Notes: a model not told the origin generated them from the sequence alone. A DNA stretch of 60,171 bases from Candidatus Heteroruminococcus faecigallinarum (GCA_904387055.1 CAJFKV010000007.1:1-60171); one strand, 5' to 3'; shown: positions 33,171-42,265, counted from the first letter of the stretch. Made by a program: numbers and translations.

Positions 33171-35534
33171 ATGAACGACAGAGTCAAAGCACTCAAGGAA
33201 GCCTTTTTGGAATGTACACGGTCGATTGACACCCAGCGGGCTGTACTTGTAACCGAAAGCTACAAGCAGAATGAAGACAAATCGGATCCTATGAAACGAG
33301 CGCTCTCGATTCGCCATGTGATGGAGAATATGACCATTCACATCCATGACAATGAACTCATTGTGGGATGTCACACCCAAAGCAAACGAGGGGCCCCCTT
33401 GTTTCCCGAATATGCCTCCGGCTGGATTGCTACGGACATGGACGACTTCATGACCCGCCAGGGCGATCGGTTTGCCATTACGGAGGAGCAGAAGGCGGAA
33501 ATCCGGGAGTGCCTCAAATACTGGAAAGGCCGCACCATGGATGAACGGGTAATGGCGTGTATTCCCCCTGATTTGAAGCGCATCATCGACTACAAGGTGA
33601 TGTATAATGCCAACTATCCGTCCCAGTCCCCCGGACATATTGTGGCAAACTTTGAATACCTTCTGAAGACCGGGTTTGATAAGATTATCGAGATCTGTGA
33701 AGAGAAGATTGCGGCGCTGGATCTCAATAGCGACGATTACGTCGATAAGCATGAGTTCTACCTCTCTTGTATTGAGATGCTGCAAGCGACGATCAACTAC
33801 ATGAAGAGATTTTCCGATTTGGCTAAAGAAATGGCCGCAAAAGAGACAGATCCCATTCGGAAAAAGGAACTTCTTCAGATTGCGCAAAACTGTGAAAATG
33901 TCCCCAGGAAACCGGCATCTTCCTTCTGGGAGGCCGTGCAGTTTACCTTTATTATCCAGATGACCATCCTGCTGGAAGGGAACGGTCTGGGGGTGGCCTT
34001 CGGCCGGATGGACAAGTATCTGTACCCCTACTACAAGGCCGATCTGGATGCAGGCAAGATCGACCACGATACGGCCCTGGAACTGATGGAATGCTTCTTC
34101 CTGAAGTTGTCGGAGCTGGACAAGGTGGCGTCCAACGAATCCACTGCCGTGAACACCGGTCCCGCTCACGGCCAGACCATCACCATCGGTGGGACCCTGG
34201 AGGATGGTAGCGACATTACCAACGATATCTCCATCCTCGTGTTGGAGGCCGACCGGAATGTGGCGCTGTCCCAGCCCGACGTCGCCGTCCGGATTCACCC
34301 CAAAACGTCCCAGCGGTTGATTGACGAAGCGACCAAGAGCGTGAAATCCGGTGTTAACAAGGTAAAGATTTACAACGACGTCCTCATCACCGAGGCCATG
34401 AAAAGGATTGGCACCGATGAGAAGGAGGTGTTTGACTTCAGCTTCCTGGGTTGCAGCGAGCCGGTCATCGGCGGCAAAACCAACAGTTGGGGAAACAGCG
34501 GGCATATCAACCTGGCAAAATGCTTCGAGCTGGCCATGAACGACGGCAAATGTATGCTGACGGGCGTCCAAATGGGCCCCCACACAGGGGATCCCACCGC
34601 CTTCCAAAGCATCGAGGATGTGAAGGAAGCCTATCGGCAGCAGGTGTTTTTCTTCACCGATGCCCTGGTCAAATACGACCGGATTGTGGATATGTGTCAT
34701 AAGATGTACAGCTCGCTGCCGTTCTGCTCGGTGGTGATCGAAGGGTGCATTGAGAAGGGCGTCGATTTTGAACGGGGAGGCGCGGTATACAACTTTACTT
34801 CGCCGTTGGGCGTTGCCCCCATCACCGTTGGCGATTCCATCATGGCCATTAAGGATCTTGTCTTCGACAAGAAAATGGTTACCATGGAGGAACTGGTTGC
34901 CGCACTGAAGAACGATTTCAAGGACAATGAACCCCTAAGACTGATGCTCAAGAACAGAGCGCCCAAATACGGCAACGATCTGGATGAGGCCGACGCAATG
35001 AGCAGCTTTGCCATGGGCGTTTACTGCGATGCGTTGGAGGGACGCAAAAATGCCCGGGGCGGGATCTTTACCGCGGGGATCTATTATCTTACCGCCAACG
35101 TCCCCAATGGCGCTCGTACAGCGGCAACCCCCAACGGACGGCATGCAGGGGAACCGCTCAACGACGGCGGAATTTCGCCCACCCATGGGGACGACACCAA
35201 GGGCGCCACTGCGATTTTCAAGTCGGCAGGCAAACTCTGTAACGTTCGTGCCGGGCATGGTTCCGTGCTCAACCAGCTGTTGCACCCGTCCATCTTTAAG
35301 GGGGAAGAGAGCGACAAGGTATTTGGTGAGTATATGCGCAGCATCTGCGATTGCGGCGTATGGGAGACCCAGTTTAACGTCCTTACCAAGGAAGATCTTC
35401 TCCAGGCGCAAAAGCATCCCGACGAATATCGTTCCTTGGTTGTCCGCGTTGCCGGGTACAGCGCCTTCTTTACGGTCCTTGGAAAAGGCGTACAGGATGA
35501 TATTATCGACCGCACAAGCTTGATGCAGTACTAA
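33171..35534 (+). CDS. Glycyl radical enzyme (PFL2/dehydratase-lyase group), uncharacterised subtype
   Basis: 787 residues, the typical length of glycyl radical C-O, C-N or C-S bond-cleaving enzymes. The thiyl-radical Cys428 and the base Glu430 lie in GCSEP; most known members have GCVEP. The radical Gly762 lies in RVAGYSAFF near the C-terminus. Against glycerol dehydratase as I remember it, His281-Ser282 are replaced by Leu273-Gly274 (NGLGVAFG) and Asp447 by Asn442 (SWGNSG). That argues against a glycerol or propanediol dehydratase. GGAGGGATACA precedes the ATG. The activase gene follows 30 bp downstream. No microcompartment genes occur, so a toxic aldehyde product is less likely. The reaction is unknown; neighbouring sugar-uptake and kinase genes suggest a sugar-derived substrate. 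Confidence 0.92.
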   Translation: MNDRVKALKEAFLECTRSIDTQRAVLVTESYKQNEDKSDPMKRALSIRHVMENMTIHIHDNELIVGCHTQSKRGAPLFPEYASGWIATDMDDFMTRQGDRFAITEEQKAEIRECLKYWKGRTMDERVMACIPPDLKRIIDYKVMYNANYPSQSPGHIVANFEYLLKTGFDKIIEICEEKIAALDLNSDDYVDKHEFYLSCIEMLQATINYMKRFSDLAKEMAAKETDPIRKKELLQIAQNCENVPRKPASSFWEAVQFTFIIQMTILLEGNGLGVAFGRMDKYLYPYYKADLDAGKIDHDTALELMECFFLKLSELDKVASNESTAVNTGPAHGQTITIGGTLEDGSDITNDISILVLEADRNVALSQPDVAVRIHPKTSQRLIDEATKSVKSGVNKVKIYNDVLITEAMKRIGTDEKEVFDFSFLGCSEPVIGGKTNSWGNSGHINLAKCFELAMNDGKCMLTGVQMGPHTGDPTAFQSIEDVKEAYRQQVFFFTDALVKYDRIVDMCHKMYSSLPFCSVVIEGCIEKGVDFERGGAVYNFTSPLGVAPITVGDSIMAIKDLVFDKKMVTMEELVAALKNDFKDNEPLRLMLKNRAPKYGNDLDEADAMSSFAMGVYCDALEGRKNARGGIFTAGIYYLTANVPNGARTAATPNGRHAGEPLNDGGISPTHGDDTKGATAIFKSAGKLCNVRAGHGSVLNQLLHPSIFKGEESDKVFGEYMRSICDCGVWETQFNVLTKEDLLQAQKHPDEYRSLVVRVAGYSAFFTVLGKGVQDDIIDRTSLMQY

Positions 35535-35564
35535 AATAGAGAAGGACAGGGGCAGGATAGGAAT

Positions 35565-36449
35565 ATGAAAGGCTGCGTATTTGACATTCAGCGTTTTTCG
35601 GTCCACGATGGGCCGGGGATCCGTACAACCATCTTTCTAAAAGGGTGTCCTTTACACTGTAAATGGTGCTGCAATCCCGAGTCGATGAATCCTCATCCCG
35701 AAGTGCTGTTCAACCCCAAGTTGTGCATCGGCTGTGGGACCTGTGTCCAGGTATGCCCCAATCACGCAGTTACGGTCAATGGGTTTGATCGATCCCTTTG
35801 TACCGGTTGTGGTATCTGTGCCGAAAAGTGTTACGCCCAGGCAAGATACATGAAAGGCCAATATATGACACCGGAGGAGGTGTTCGCCGAAGGTATAAAA
35901 GATAAGTCCTTCTACAAACGTACCAACGGCGGCGTCACCTTCAGTGGAGGTGAGCCTACCCTGCAGGTGGATTTTCTGGAGGCAACGTTAAAACAATTTA
36001 AAACAGCCGGTATCGGTACGGCTATCGAGACCTGTGGATATTCCCCCTGGGAAAACTATCAGCGAATTGCCCCGTATGTGGATGTGTTTCTCTTTGACAT
36101 CAAGCATACGGACAGCGACAAACATTTGGAGTATACCGGGGGGAGATGTGAACGGATCATGGAGAATTGCCGGCGACTTGCTGGCATCGCAGCCAACCTA
36201 ATTATCCGCGTTCCCGTGATTCCCTATTTTAACTTCGACGAGGAAGCCCTTACGAGCATTGTACGATTTGCCGAGAAGATCGGGGTAAAGGAGGTCGACT
36301 TCTTGCCCTTCCATCGAATGGCTGCCAATAAGTACACATTTCTTGGGCGGGATTACTGGAACCCGGGTATTGACCGCTTAGAGGAAAGCGCGGTGGAAGA
36401 ATGCGTGAAGAACATCCATACCACGATCAAGCTCCAAATAGGCGGTTAA
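35565..36449 (+). CDS. Glycyl radical enzyme activating enzyme (radical SAM)
   Basis: 294 residues. The radical SAM cluster is Cys28-x3-Cys32-x2-Cys35 (GCPLHCKWCCNPE). A ferredoxin-like insertion carries two further Cys sets, Cys54/57/60/64 (CIGCGTCVQVC) and Cys79/82/85/89 (CTGCGICAEKC). This insertion is typical of activases for dehydratase-type glycyl radical enzymes, not the short PflA. FSGGEPTLQ is the SAM-binding GGE motif. It installs the glycyl radical on the enzyme encoded 30 bp upstream, at its Gly762. A large hairpin terminator ends the unit. Confidence 0.96.
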   Translation: MKGCVFDIQRFSVHDGPGIRTTIFLKGCPLHCKWCCNPESMNPHPEVLFNPKLCIGCGTCVQVCPNHAVTVNGFDRSLCTGCGICAEKCYAQARYMKGQYMTPEEVFAEGIKDKSFYKRTNGGVTFSGGEPTLQVDFLEATLKQFKTAGIGTAIETCGYSPWENYQRIAPYVDVFLFDIKHTDSDKHLEYTGGRCERIMENCRRLAGIAANLIIRVPVIPYFNFDEEALTSIVRFAEKIGVKEVDFLPFHRMAANKYTFLGRDYWNPGIDRLEESAVEECVKNIHTTIKLQIGG

Positions 36450-36534
36450 CGATCCCGTAGGCACCAATCTATCTGCTTCCTCCTGATTGAGAATCCCCTT
36501 ATCCCGTGGTAGTACTTCTAGTACTCCGCAGACG

Positions 36535-36592
36535 GACAGCGCACTGTCGGTAAGAAGACTTCCTTCCTGCCGCAGGTGCGCTGTCGGTTTTT
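36535..36592 (+). terminator. Terminator after the glycyl radical enzyme operon
   Basis: GACAGCGCAC (36535-36544) pairs with GTGCGCTGTC (36576-36585), followed by GGTTTTT. The 31-nt loop may fold further. Confidence 0.8.
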
Positions 36593-36761
36593 CTGCTCTT
36601 GATTGTAAGGAGAAGAACGGATACTGCCGGGGGGCAGCCTGATGGTTTGACCAATGGCTTTCCGTTGTGTTGCGAAAGACCCTTGGCGTATTTCTCGTTC
36701 AAGATACGATTCCCCTTGAAGATGATCCATGAATCCCAAAGGTGGGGGCCTTATCAGGTAC
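36593..36761. other. Non-coding stretch left of the oldest gapA relic
   Basis: No gene, no clear integrase remnant and no repeat that I can support. It separates the glycyl radical enzyme unit from the diverged gapA 3'-end relic. Confidence 0.4.
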
Positions 36762-36865
36762 AAAGAAAAACGGGACTACTCCGGTAGTCCCGTTTTTCTT
36801 TGTACCGATTTTCTACTTGTGGTCTACCGTCGTACAGGTTCTGGATGCGGATGGACACCTTGTCG
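36762..36865 (-). pseudogene. Diverged relic of the gapA 3' end with its terminator (oldest insertion scar)
   Basis: Read on the minus strand, this has a GACAAGGTG-type stretch, a tail ending GACCACAAGTAG, and then a terminator (36762-36799, stem AAAGAAAAACGGGACTAC). The same order of gapA codons, stop and an AAAACGGG...CCCGTTTT terminator occurs at 42.64-42.76 kb and at the real gapA end. The peptide DKVSIRIQNLYDG aligns with gap[14 protein letters not shown], and a one-base shift lies before the DHK-type tail. Identity is moderate (acttgtggtc and caccttgt blocks are exact), so this is a probable, not certain, relic. Confidence 0.6.
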
Positions 36866-37118
36866 GTTCAACCAGTTTCTTCCTATATGATTCTGTTTAC
36901 AGGACAAGTGTACAGAAGAGGACATCGTCTGTTCCTTCGGCTTTCCCCCGGCAGGGCGAGGGTTGGGAATCAAGATACAAGTAAAGCTACGGAAAATACG
37001 CTGTTTCATGGTTGTATTATTAATACATAATTTCCGTTGTAAAAGGAAAAAACTTGTTGGAAAACCCGAAACATCTTTGTTATCATGAACCCATAATCAT
37101 AAGATTGGGAGTAGAAAT
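36866..37118. other. Intergenic region upstream of the PTS operon
   Basis: AT-rich leader to the IIA gene. A possible promoter is TTGGAA, 18 bp, TATCAT near 37055-37085. No gene is supported. Confidence 0.4.
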
Positions 37119-37619
37119 ATGTCTGCAAAAATATCATCGGAAGACGTTGGGCGGATGTTTCGGGAAGATTTGATTTTCATAAAGCCACCCATTGCCGATC
37201 GGGAGGAATTGCTTCGTCTGATGGGCGCGCAGGTTGAAGCGAAGGGGATGGTATTGCCCAGCTTTACAGAAGCAGTATTAAAGCGGGAGCGCTGCTATCC
37301 AACCGGGTTGAGGACCGAATTTATCAACGTTGCAGTCCCCCATACCGATGCCTGTCATGTTGTGACACAGGCAATCGTCGTGGCCAAGGTGGATCCTCCG
37401 GTGGAGTTTGCCGCTATGGGTATGTCGGATGATATTATCCCGGTGAATTATGTATTTATGTTGCTGCTTAAAAAGGACAACACGCAGGTACCGCTGCTTC
37501 AGAAATTGATGAACCTGTGTGCCGACGAAGCAGCGACATCAGCCCTTAAGGCTGCGGACACGGTGAAAGAAGTTCTGCGGGTTCTTCACGGGTACTATGG
37601 ACAGGACGCGCTGTCTTAA
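37119..37619 (+). CDS. PTS IIA component, galactitol/fructose type
   Basis: 166 residues. The phosphorylated His is His75 in VAVPHTDACHV. The fold is the fructose/mannitol/galactitol-type EIIA domain, with REELLRLMGAQVEAKG and a C-terminal helix. It takes phosphate from HPr and passes it to the IIB protein encoded 30 bp downstream. AGATTGGGAG lies about 10 bases before the ATG. It starts the PTS operon. Confidence 0.92.
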   Translation: MSAKISSEDVGRMFREDLIFIKPPIADREELLRLMGAQVEAKGMVLPSFTEAVLKRERCYPTGLRTEFINVAVPHTDACHVVTQAIVVAKVDPPVEFAAMGMSDDIIPVNYVFMLLLKKDNTQVPLLQKLMNLCADEAATSALKAADTVKEVLRVLHGYYGQDALS

Positions 37620-37649
37620 TAATCCACTACTGAGAAGGGAGGGAGAAAT

Positions 37650-37931
37650 ATGTTGAAAAAGATTGTGGTTGCCTGTAATGCAGGGGTGGCGACCTCTGCT
37701 ACCATCGCTTGCAAGATCGACAAACTCCTCAAGGAACGTGGACTGGAGGCGAATGTGGAGGCAACCGAAATCACTGTGCTGGAGCAGGCACTTCGCGATG
37801 CATGTATGTATGTCTGCGTCATCAAGCCAAACAAGGATTACGGTGTTCCCATGTGCAACGGTGTGGCATTTCTAACCGGTATTGGTATGGAAAAGGAACT
37901 GCAGAAGATCATCGATGTTCTCCAGCAGTAG
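37650..37931 (+). CDS. PTS IIB component, galactitol type
   Basis: 93 residues. The phosphocysteine is Cys9 in IVVACNAGVATSATIA, the P-loop of GatB-type proteins. GGGAGGGAG precedes the ATG. It phosphorylates the incoming sugar or polyol at the IIC subunit. The following 156-bp gap to IIC is longer than the rest of the operon but contains no terminator. Confidence 0.94.
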   Translation: MLKKIVVACNAGVATSATIACKIDKLLKERGLEANVEATEITVLEQALRDACMYVCVIKPNKDYGVPMCNGVAFLTGIGMEKELQKIIDVLQQ

Positions 37932-38087
37932 AGGAAGTGCTTTGACCGGACCGCCTGTGAAGAGGGGGCGGATCAATCGCTCCCGGCGAGGTACGACACA
38001 AGAGAATGTGTACCGGCCCCACCCGAGACCGGGCATGCAGAAGGGTTTCCCAATGGGCAAATAAAAAGAAGAGGAGGATCTGACAAG

Positions 38088-39455
38088 ATGGAGTTTTTGT
38101 CAAGCGTATTCGGATTTATCGTGAATGACCTTGGTTCCACGATTGTACTGCCAATCATTATGATGCTAGTCGGTTTGATCTTTGGTATGAAGTGGAAGGA
38201 TGCGTTTTCCACCGGCTTGATGCTGGCAGTGGCGTTTAAGGGGGTTAGCCTGGTAACAGGCCTGATGTTTGACACCATCTGCCCCGTAGGCATGTCCATG
38301 GCAGAATCCGTGGGACGTTCTTTTCCCATCGCCGACGGCGGCTGGGCGCCGCTCTCTGCGGTGACCTGGACCTGGCAGTATGCATTTCTCATGTTCCCCA
38401 TCCAGATTGCGGTCAACCTGGTGATGCTGGCCCTCAAAAAGACTAATACCCTCAATGTGGATATGTGGAATGTATGGGGCAAGGCTTTCGTAGGCTATCT
38501 AACCACCGCCATTACCGGCAAATTAGTATTTGGAATCTTCGTCGCCGTCCTTATGATTGTGATGGAACTTATTCTCGGCGACGCGATGCAGCCCCGAGTG
38601 CAGCGTATCACTGGTATTGAAAATGTGAGCTGTCCTCACCGGCATATGTTGCTCTGCTCGCTTTTGTATCCCATTGACACCCTCTTGCGGAAGATCCCCA
38701 TCCTGAACCGAGATTACAACCTGAATACTTTGCGCAAGAGATTTGGCATCATGCTGGAACGCCATGTGCTGGGGTTCATTCTTGGTACTTTGTTTGCGCT
38801 AATCGGTAAGTACAGTATCATCGAATCTATAGGTATCGGCATCGCCGCTGGTACTGCTCTCTATCTTCTTCCTATGGTAGTCCGCCTGTTCATGAAGGCC
38901 CTCAACCCTGTGGCCGAAGCTGCGACCGACCGCATGAAGAAATGGGTCAAAGATGACCGTGAAATCTATATCGGCCTGGATAACCCCATGCTCCTTGGTG
39001 AGGACGCCATCTGGATTGTGGTGATGATGTGTATGCCCGTTTCTCTGATTCTGGCCTTTATTACCCCTGGCAACCAGATCCTTCCCTTTGGCGCCATTGA
39101 CAACCTGACCCTGGGCCTCTGTACCTACATGGTTACCAACGGCAATATTTTGCGGATGTTCATTCTGTACATTGGGTTTACTCCCCTCTATCTGTTGGCA
39201 GCGACAAATATTGCGCCGATCATTTCTCAGCTGGGCGTAGAGAATGGCGTCCTTGAAGCGGGCACCCTGATTGCCAGCACCGGCATGGATTGTCCGGCGT
39301 TTACCTGGATTTTTACCAATGTCTTCAATTTCCTGCAGGGCAACTTTATCCCGTTGATTTTTGCGGTTATCTACATCGCAGGTTTCATTTATACCGTCAG
39401 AGGCTTCAAGAAGGAAGGCATTGCAGACAAGGCAGCAATTAACGGAGTAAAATAA
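38088..39455 (+). CDS. PTS IIC component, galactitol type
   Basis: 455 residues with about 10 hydrophobic segments, the GatC family. Typical stretches are FIVNDLGSTIVLPIIMMLVG near the N-terminus, YNLNTLRKRFGIMLERHVLG in the middle and LGEDAIWIVVMMCMPVSLIL later. It is the membrane channel that binds and translocates the substrate. The cluster lacks a polyol-phosphate dehydrogenase (GatD) and the tagatose-bisphosphate branch, so galactitol itself is doubtful. AGAGGAGGATC precedes the ATG. Confidence 0.94.
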   Translation: MEFLSSVFGFIVNDLGSTIVLPIIMMLVGLIFGMKWKDAFSTGLMLAVAFKGVSLVTGLMFDTICPVGMSMAESVGRSFPIADGGWAPLSAVTWTWQYAFLMFPIQIAVNLVMLALKKTNTLNVDMWNVWGKAFVGYLTTAITGKLVFGIFVAVLMIVMELILGDAMQPRVQRITGIENVSCPHRHMLLCSLLYPIDTLLRKIPILNRDYNLNTLRKRFGIMLERHVLGFILGTLFALIGKYSIIESIGIGIAAGTALYLLPMVVRLFMKALNPVAEAATDRMKKWVKDDREIYIGLDNPMLLGEDAIWIVVMMCMPVSLILAFITPGNQILPFGAIDNLTLGLCTYMVTNGNILRMFILYIGFTPLYLLAATNIAPIISQLGVENGVLEAGTLIASTGMDCPAFTWIFTNVFNFLQGNFIPLIFAVIYIAGFIYTVRGFKKEGIADKAAINGVK

Positions 39456-39469
39456 TCATCTTTCCCTTC

Positions 39470-39504
39470 GGATTCCCATGCGGAACAGTTCCGCATGGGA
39501 ATCC
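39470..39504 (+). terminator. Perfect inverted repeat after the IIC gene
   Basis: GGATTCCCATGCGGAAC is followed by its complement with a single-base centre. There is no U-tract, so this may be a weak stop, an RNA end-protection hairpin or a binding site ahead of the regulator gene. Confidence 0.5.
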
Positions 39505-39594
39505 CTCATGAACGATCTTGGTAATGGATATTCTAGTAAATAGCAGAGCGTGACCAAGAGAAATCCCGTCCCCCAATAGGAGTGTAATACGACT

Positions 39595-41553
39595 GTGGAA
39601 GATATTAACAGGAGAAACAATTTAATACTGTTACACCTTTTGGAATCCGATGGTTGGTTGACGTCGATGCAGCTTGCAAAAAAGCTGCAGGTTAGCGACA
39701 GAACCATCCGCAGTAGCATTGCAGAGCTTTCTGGTTTTCTGAAAAGCAAAGGGATCACGTTAATTGCAGAACGGGGAAAGGGATACCAGCTTGCAGATGG
39801 GGACAGGCCGAAGGTGCGGGAAATTTTGACGACCGGTGGTTTTAACACAGAACAGGAAACGCAGAGCGATCTGGTTCTGGAATTGATCCGACTATCCGCT
39901 CCGGTGGATGTGGATGAACTGAGCGATCGGCTGTTTATGAGCCGCACAACCTTGGAAAACGAGCTGAAGCAGGTACGAAAGGAGCTGGAGGAGAGCAGCA
40001 GTGATCTGATTTTATGCCGGAAGAAGAATAAGATTTGGCTGGAAGGAAGCGAACGGAGTAAACGTGTGTTGATCGGCTATCACATAGACAACCGGTTCCA
40101 TAACCCGATGTCCTATGATTTGATCGGCTATGCCTCCTACTTTTCCTACGATCAGCTGACGCTGGTTACCGACGTGGTGAATACGGTGCTGCGCGGGCAT
40201 AAGATTACAGCTTCCGACACGGGGATTGTGGCCATTGCCGTGCACATTTTGATTGCCATTAAACGGATAGAACTTGGGTTTACACTGCAGGAGCCTTATC
40301 TCTCCAAAAGTGAAAAAGCGGATTGTACAGAGGAATACGGTGCGGCGCAGGAAATGTTCGCAGCGCTGCGGCAGTATTTTCCCATGGCTGTCAAGGAGAC
40401 CGAATATGAATATGAAGCATTGGCATACTGTATTTTTTTCCGGAGGTTCTTTCGGACTGGGCAAGAAGGCGGCAAGAACATTGAGAAGGACGTAAAAGCC
40501 GAGTGCCTGGAAGCAATCCGGGACATTTTACAGGAGATCCGGGATGTTTACCTATTGGATCTGACCCGGGACCATGATCTTTATGTAAGCTTGGCGTATC
40601 ATCTGCAGTCCACCATGGACAAAAGCGGTTACTGCCAGAACTATGTCAATCCCATATTGGCGGATGTCCGCAGCCGATACCCCTTCGTCTTCGATTTGGC
40701 AATTCACTTCCGTGACCGTTTTTTTGAACGCCTGGGGGTGTCCTTCAATGAGAGCGAAACCGCCTATCTGGCGGTACATCTGGGGGCCTCCATGGAGCGC
40801 CTGAAAATCCAGAACGATGCCCAGAAATTAAAGGCTGTGTTGATCTGCCACGCCAGTCCTGCAACCTCACAGTTTTTGATGGCGAAGATCCTTTCGCTGT
40901 TTGGCAGCCGATTGTATCTTTGCGGTCCCTATTCTGTTTTTGACGCCCGCGAAGTGAAGAAGGAAAAACCGGATCTGATCATTTCCACCGCCAATTTTGC
41001 TGCAGGGTGGGAGGAGAACATCCCGCTGGCCTATATCAATTTGATCCCCGATACCAAAGATATCAGGCAGCTTGGACGCATCATCGACGAAGCTGCCCAT
41101 AATACCACATTCCGGTATGCGTTCACCGATTTCTTCAGCGAATCATTTTTCTATCCCATGTTAGAAGCCGAGGATTCCACGCAGGTGATTGAACGGATGG
41201 CCAACGATCTCATCCAAGCGGACATTGTACAGGAGGGATTCAAAGAGTCTACCTTTCAACGGGAAACCTTTTCAACCACCGTTCTTCAAAATGGGATTGC
41301 CATGCCCCATCCCAGTGGATTTTACTCGAAAAAAACCACCATTGCCGTCGCAACCCTCGCTCATCCCATCCAATGGGGCAGCGCAACTGCCCAGGTGGTT
41401 TTTATGCTGGCAGTCAAGAGCGGTGACCAGCAGTTTCTCCGCAACTTTTACGAATTGATCGTCAATCTCTCCGAAAGTGCTGAACATGTAAACCGCATGC
41501 TGCGTGTTCAAACCTTCGACGAACTGTTGGAATGCTTTAATACATTTTATTGA
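39595..41553 (+). CDS. PRD-containing PTS-regulated transcriptional activator
   Basis: 652 residues with a GTG start. Domain order: an N-terminal HTH (LLHLLESDGWLTSMQLAKKL then VSDRTIRSSIAEL, about 8-45), a second helix-turn-helix-like region to about 130, two PTS regulation domains with phosphorylatable His (about 180-290 and 300-400), a IIB-like domain (LKAVLICHASPATSQFL, near 415) and a C-terminal IIA-like domain with GIAMPHPSG (near 570). This is the MtlR/LicR type, a DNA-binding activator controlled by PTS phosphorylation, not an RNA antiterminator. AGGAG lies about 12 bases before the GTG. It should activate the PTS operon when substrate is present. Confidence 0.92.
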   Translation: MEDINRRNNLILLHLLESDGWLTSMQLAKKLQVSDRTIRSSIAELSGFLKSKGITLIAERGKGYQLADGDRPKVREILTTGGFNTEQETQSDLVLELIRLSAPVDVDELSDRLFMSRTTLENELKQVRKELEESSSDLILCRKKNKIWLEGSERSKRVLIGYHIDNRFHNPMSYDLIGYASYFSYDQLTLVTDVVNTVLRGHKITASDTGIVAIAVHILIAIKRIELGFTLQEPYLSKSEKADCTEEYGAAQEMFAALRQYFPMAVKETEYEYEALAYCIFFRRFFRTGQEGGKNIEKDVKAECLEAIRDILQEIRDVYLLDLTRDHDLYVSLAYHLQSTMDKSGYCQNYVNPILADVRSRYPFVFDLAIHFRDRFFERLGVSFNESETAYLAVHLGASMERLKIQNDAQKLKAVLICHASPATSQFLMAKILSLFGSRLYLCGPYSVFDAREVKKEKPDLIISTANFAAGWEENIPLAYINLIPDTKDIRQLGRIIDEAAHNTTFRYAFTDFFSESFFYPMLEAEDSTQVIERMANDLIQADIVQEGFKESTFQRETFSTTVLQNGIAMPHPSGFYSKKTTIAVATLAHPIQWGSATAQVVFMLAVKSGDQQFLRNFYELIVNLSESAEHVNRMLRVQTFDELLECFNTFY

Positions 41554-41632
41554 TCTATGGGGAGATTCCCGTGCCGTCCCGGGACGATCACCTCCAACAT
41601 GCATTCTTGGGCGGCAGAAGGGAGAAAAGAAT

Positions 41633-42265
41633 ATGACAAAACAGATTAGGCAAGAAATGATCAACGAAATTATCCGAATCGGCATTCAGATGGATCAAAA
41701 GGGGATGGTAAATGCCTTCGAGGGCAACCTTTCCATAAAAGACCGGGAAACCGGTCTACTGTACATAACGCCCTCTGGCAAGAGAAAGATGGAATTGACC
41801 CCGGATATGATTGCCGTACTGGACGAGGATGGCAATCAGGTTGCCGGCAGCTGCAAGCCCTCATCCGAGCTGCCGATGCATACCCACTCCTATCGGATGC
41901 GCCCTGATGTCAATGCCGTCATCCACTGCCATTCCCCTTATCTCACCGCCTACGCCATCTGCAATAAGCCGGTGGAATGCCGAGCATATGCAGAATTCCT
42001 AATGCTTGCCGGTGACCAGATCCCTGTTGTTCCCTATGGCAAACCCGGAACCGACGAGATTTATGCCAAAATGGGCCCCTTCTTACGGAACCATAATATT
42101 GTCCTGCTGGCCAACCATGGCCCACTGTCTGTCGGGCCTGATCTGGCAACCGCTTTCAACCGGATGGACTCTTCTGAACGCATCGCCCATATTCTCAGCA
42201 TTGCCAAAACGGTGGGTCAGCCCTGTGACCTGTCGGATTACGAGATTGCGCGTCTTTTTGAATAG
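41633..42265 (+). CDS. Class II aldolase (L-fuculose-phosphate/L-ribulose-phosphate type)
   Basis: 210 residues, close to FucA (about 215). The zinc site and catalytic residues are visible: Glu79 in PSSELPMHTH, His98 and His100 in VIHCHSPY and His162 in LLANHGPL. GLLYITPSGK and PYGKPGTDEI are phosphate and substrate loops. Such enzymes cleave ketose 1-phosphates into dihydroxyacetone phosphate and an aldehyde, or epimerise ribulose 5-phosphate. Here it can act directly on a PTS-made ketose phosphate. GGGAGAAAAGA precedes the ATG at 41633. It is the last gene of the island before a perfect 25-bp hairpin and an integrase remnant. Confidence 0.92.
   Translation: MTKQIRQEMINEIIRIGIQMDQKGMVNAFEGNLSIKDRETGLLYITPSGKRKMELTPDMIAVLDEDGNQVAGSCKPSSELPMHTHSYRMRPDVNAVIHCHSPYLTAYAICNKPVECRAYAEFLMLAGDQIPVVPYGKPGTDEIYAKMGPFLRNHNIVLLANHGPLSVGPDLATAFNRMDSSERIAHILSIAKTVGQPCDLSDYEIARLFE

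Noticed and set aside
33171-35534. Annotation as pyruvate formate-lyase or glycerol/propanediol dehydratase
   Set aside because: PFL has two adjacent active-site Cys; here a single Cys lies in a GCxEP motif. Key dehydratase substrate residues are absent, and there are no microcompartment or diol genes nearby.
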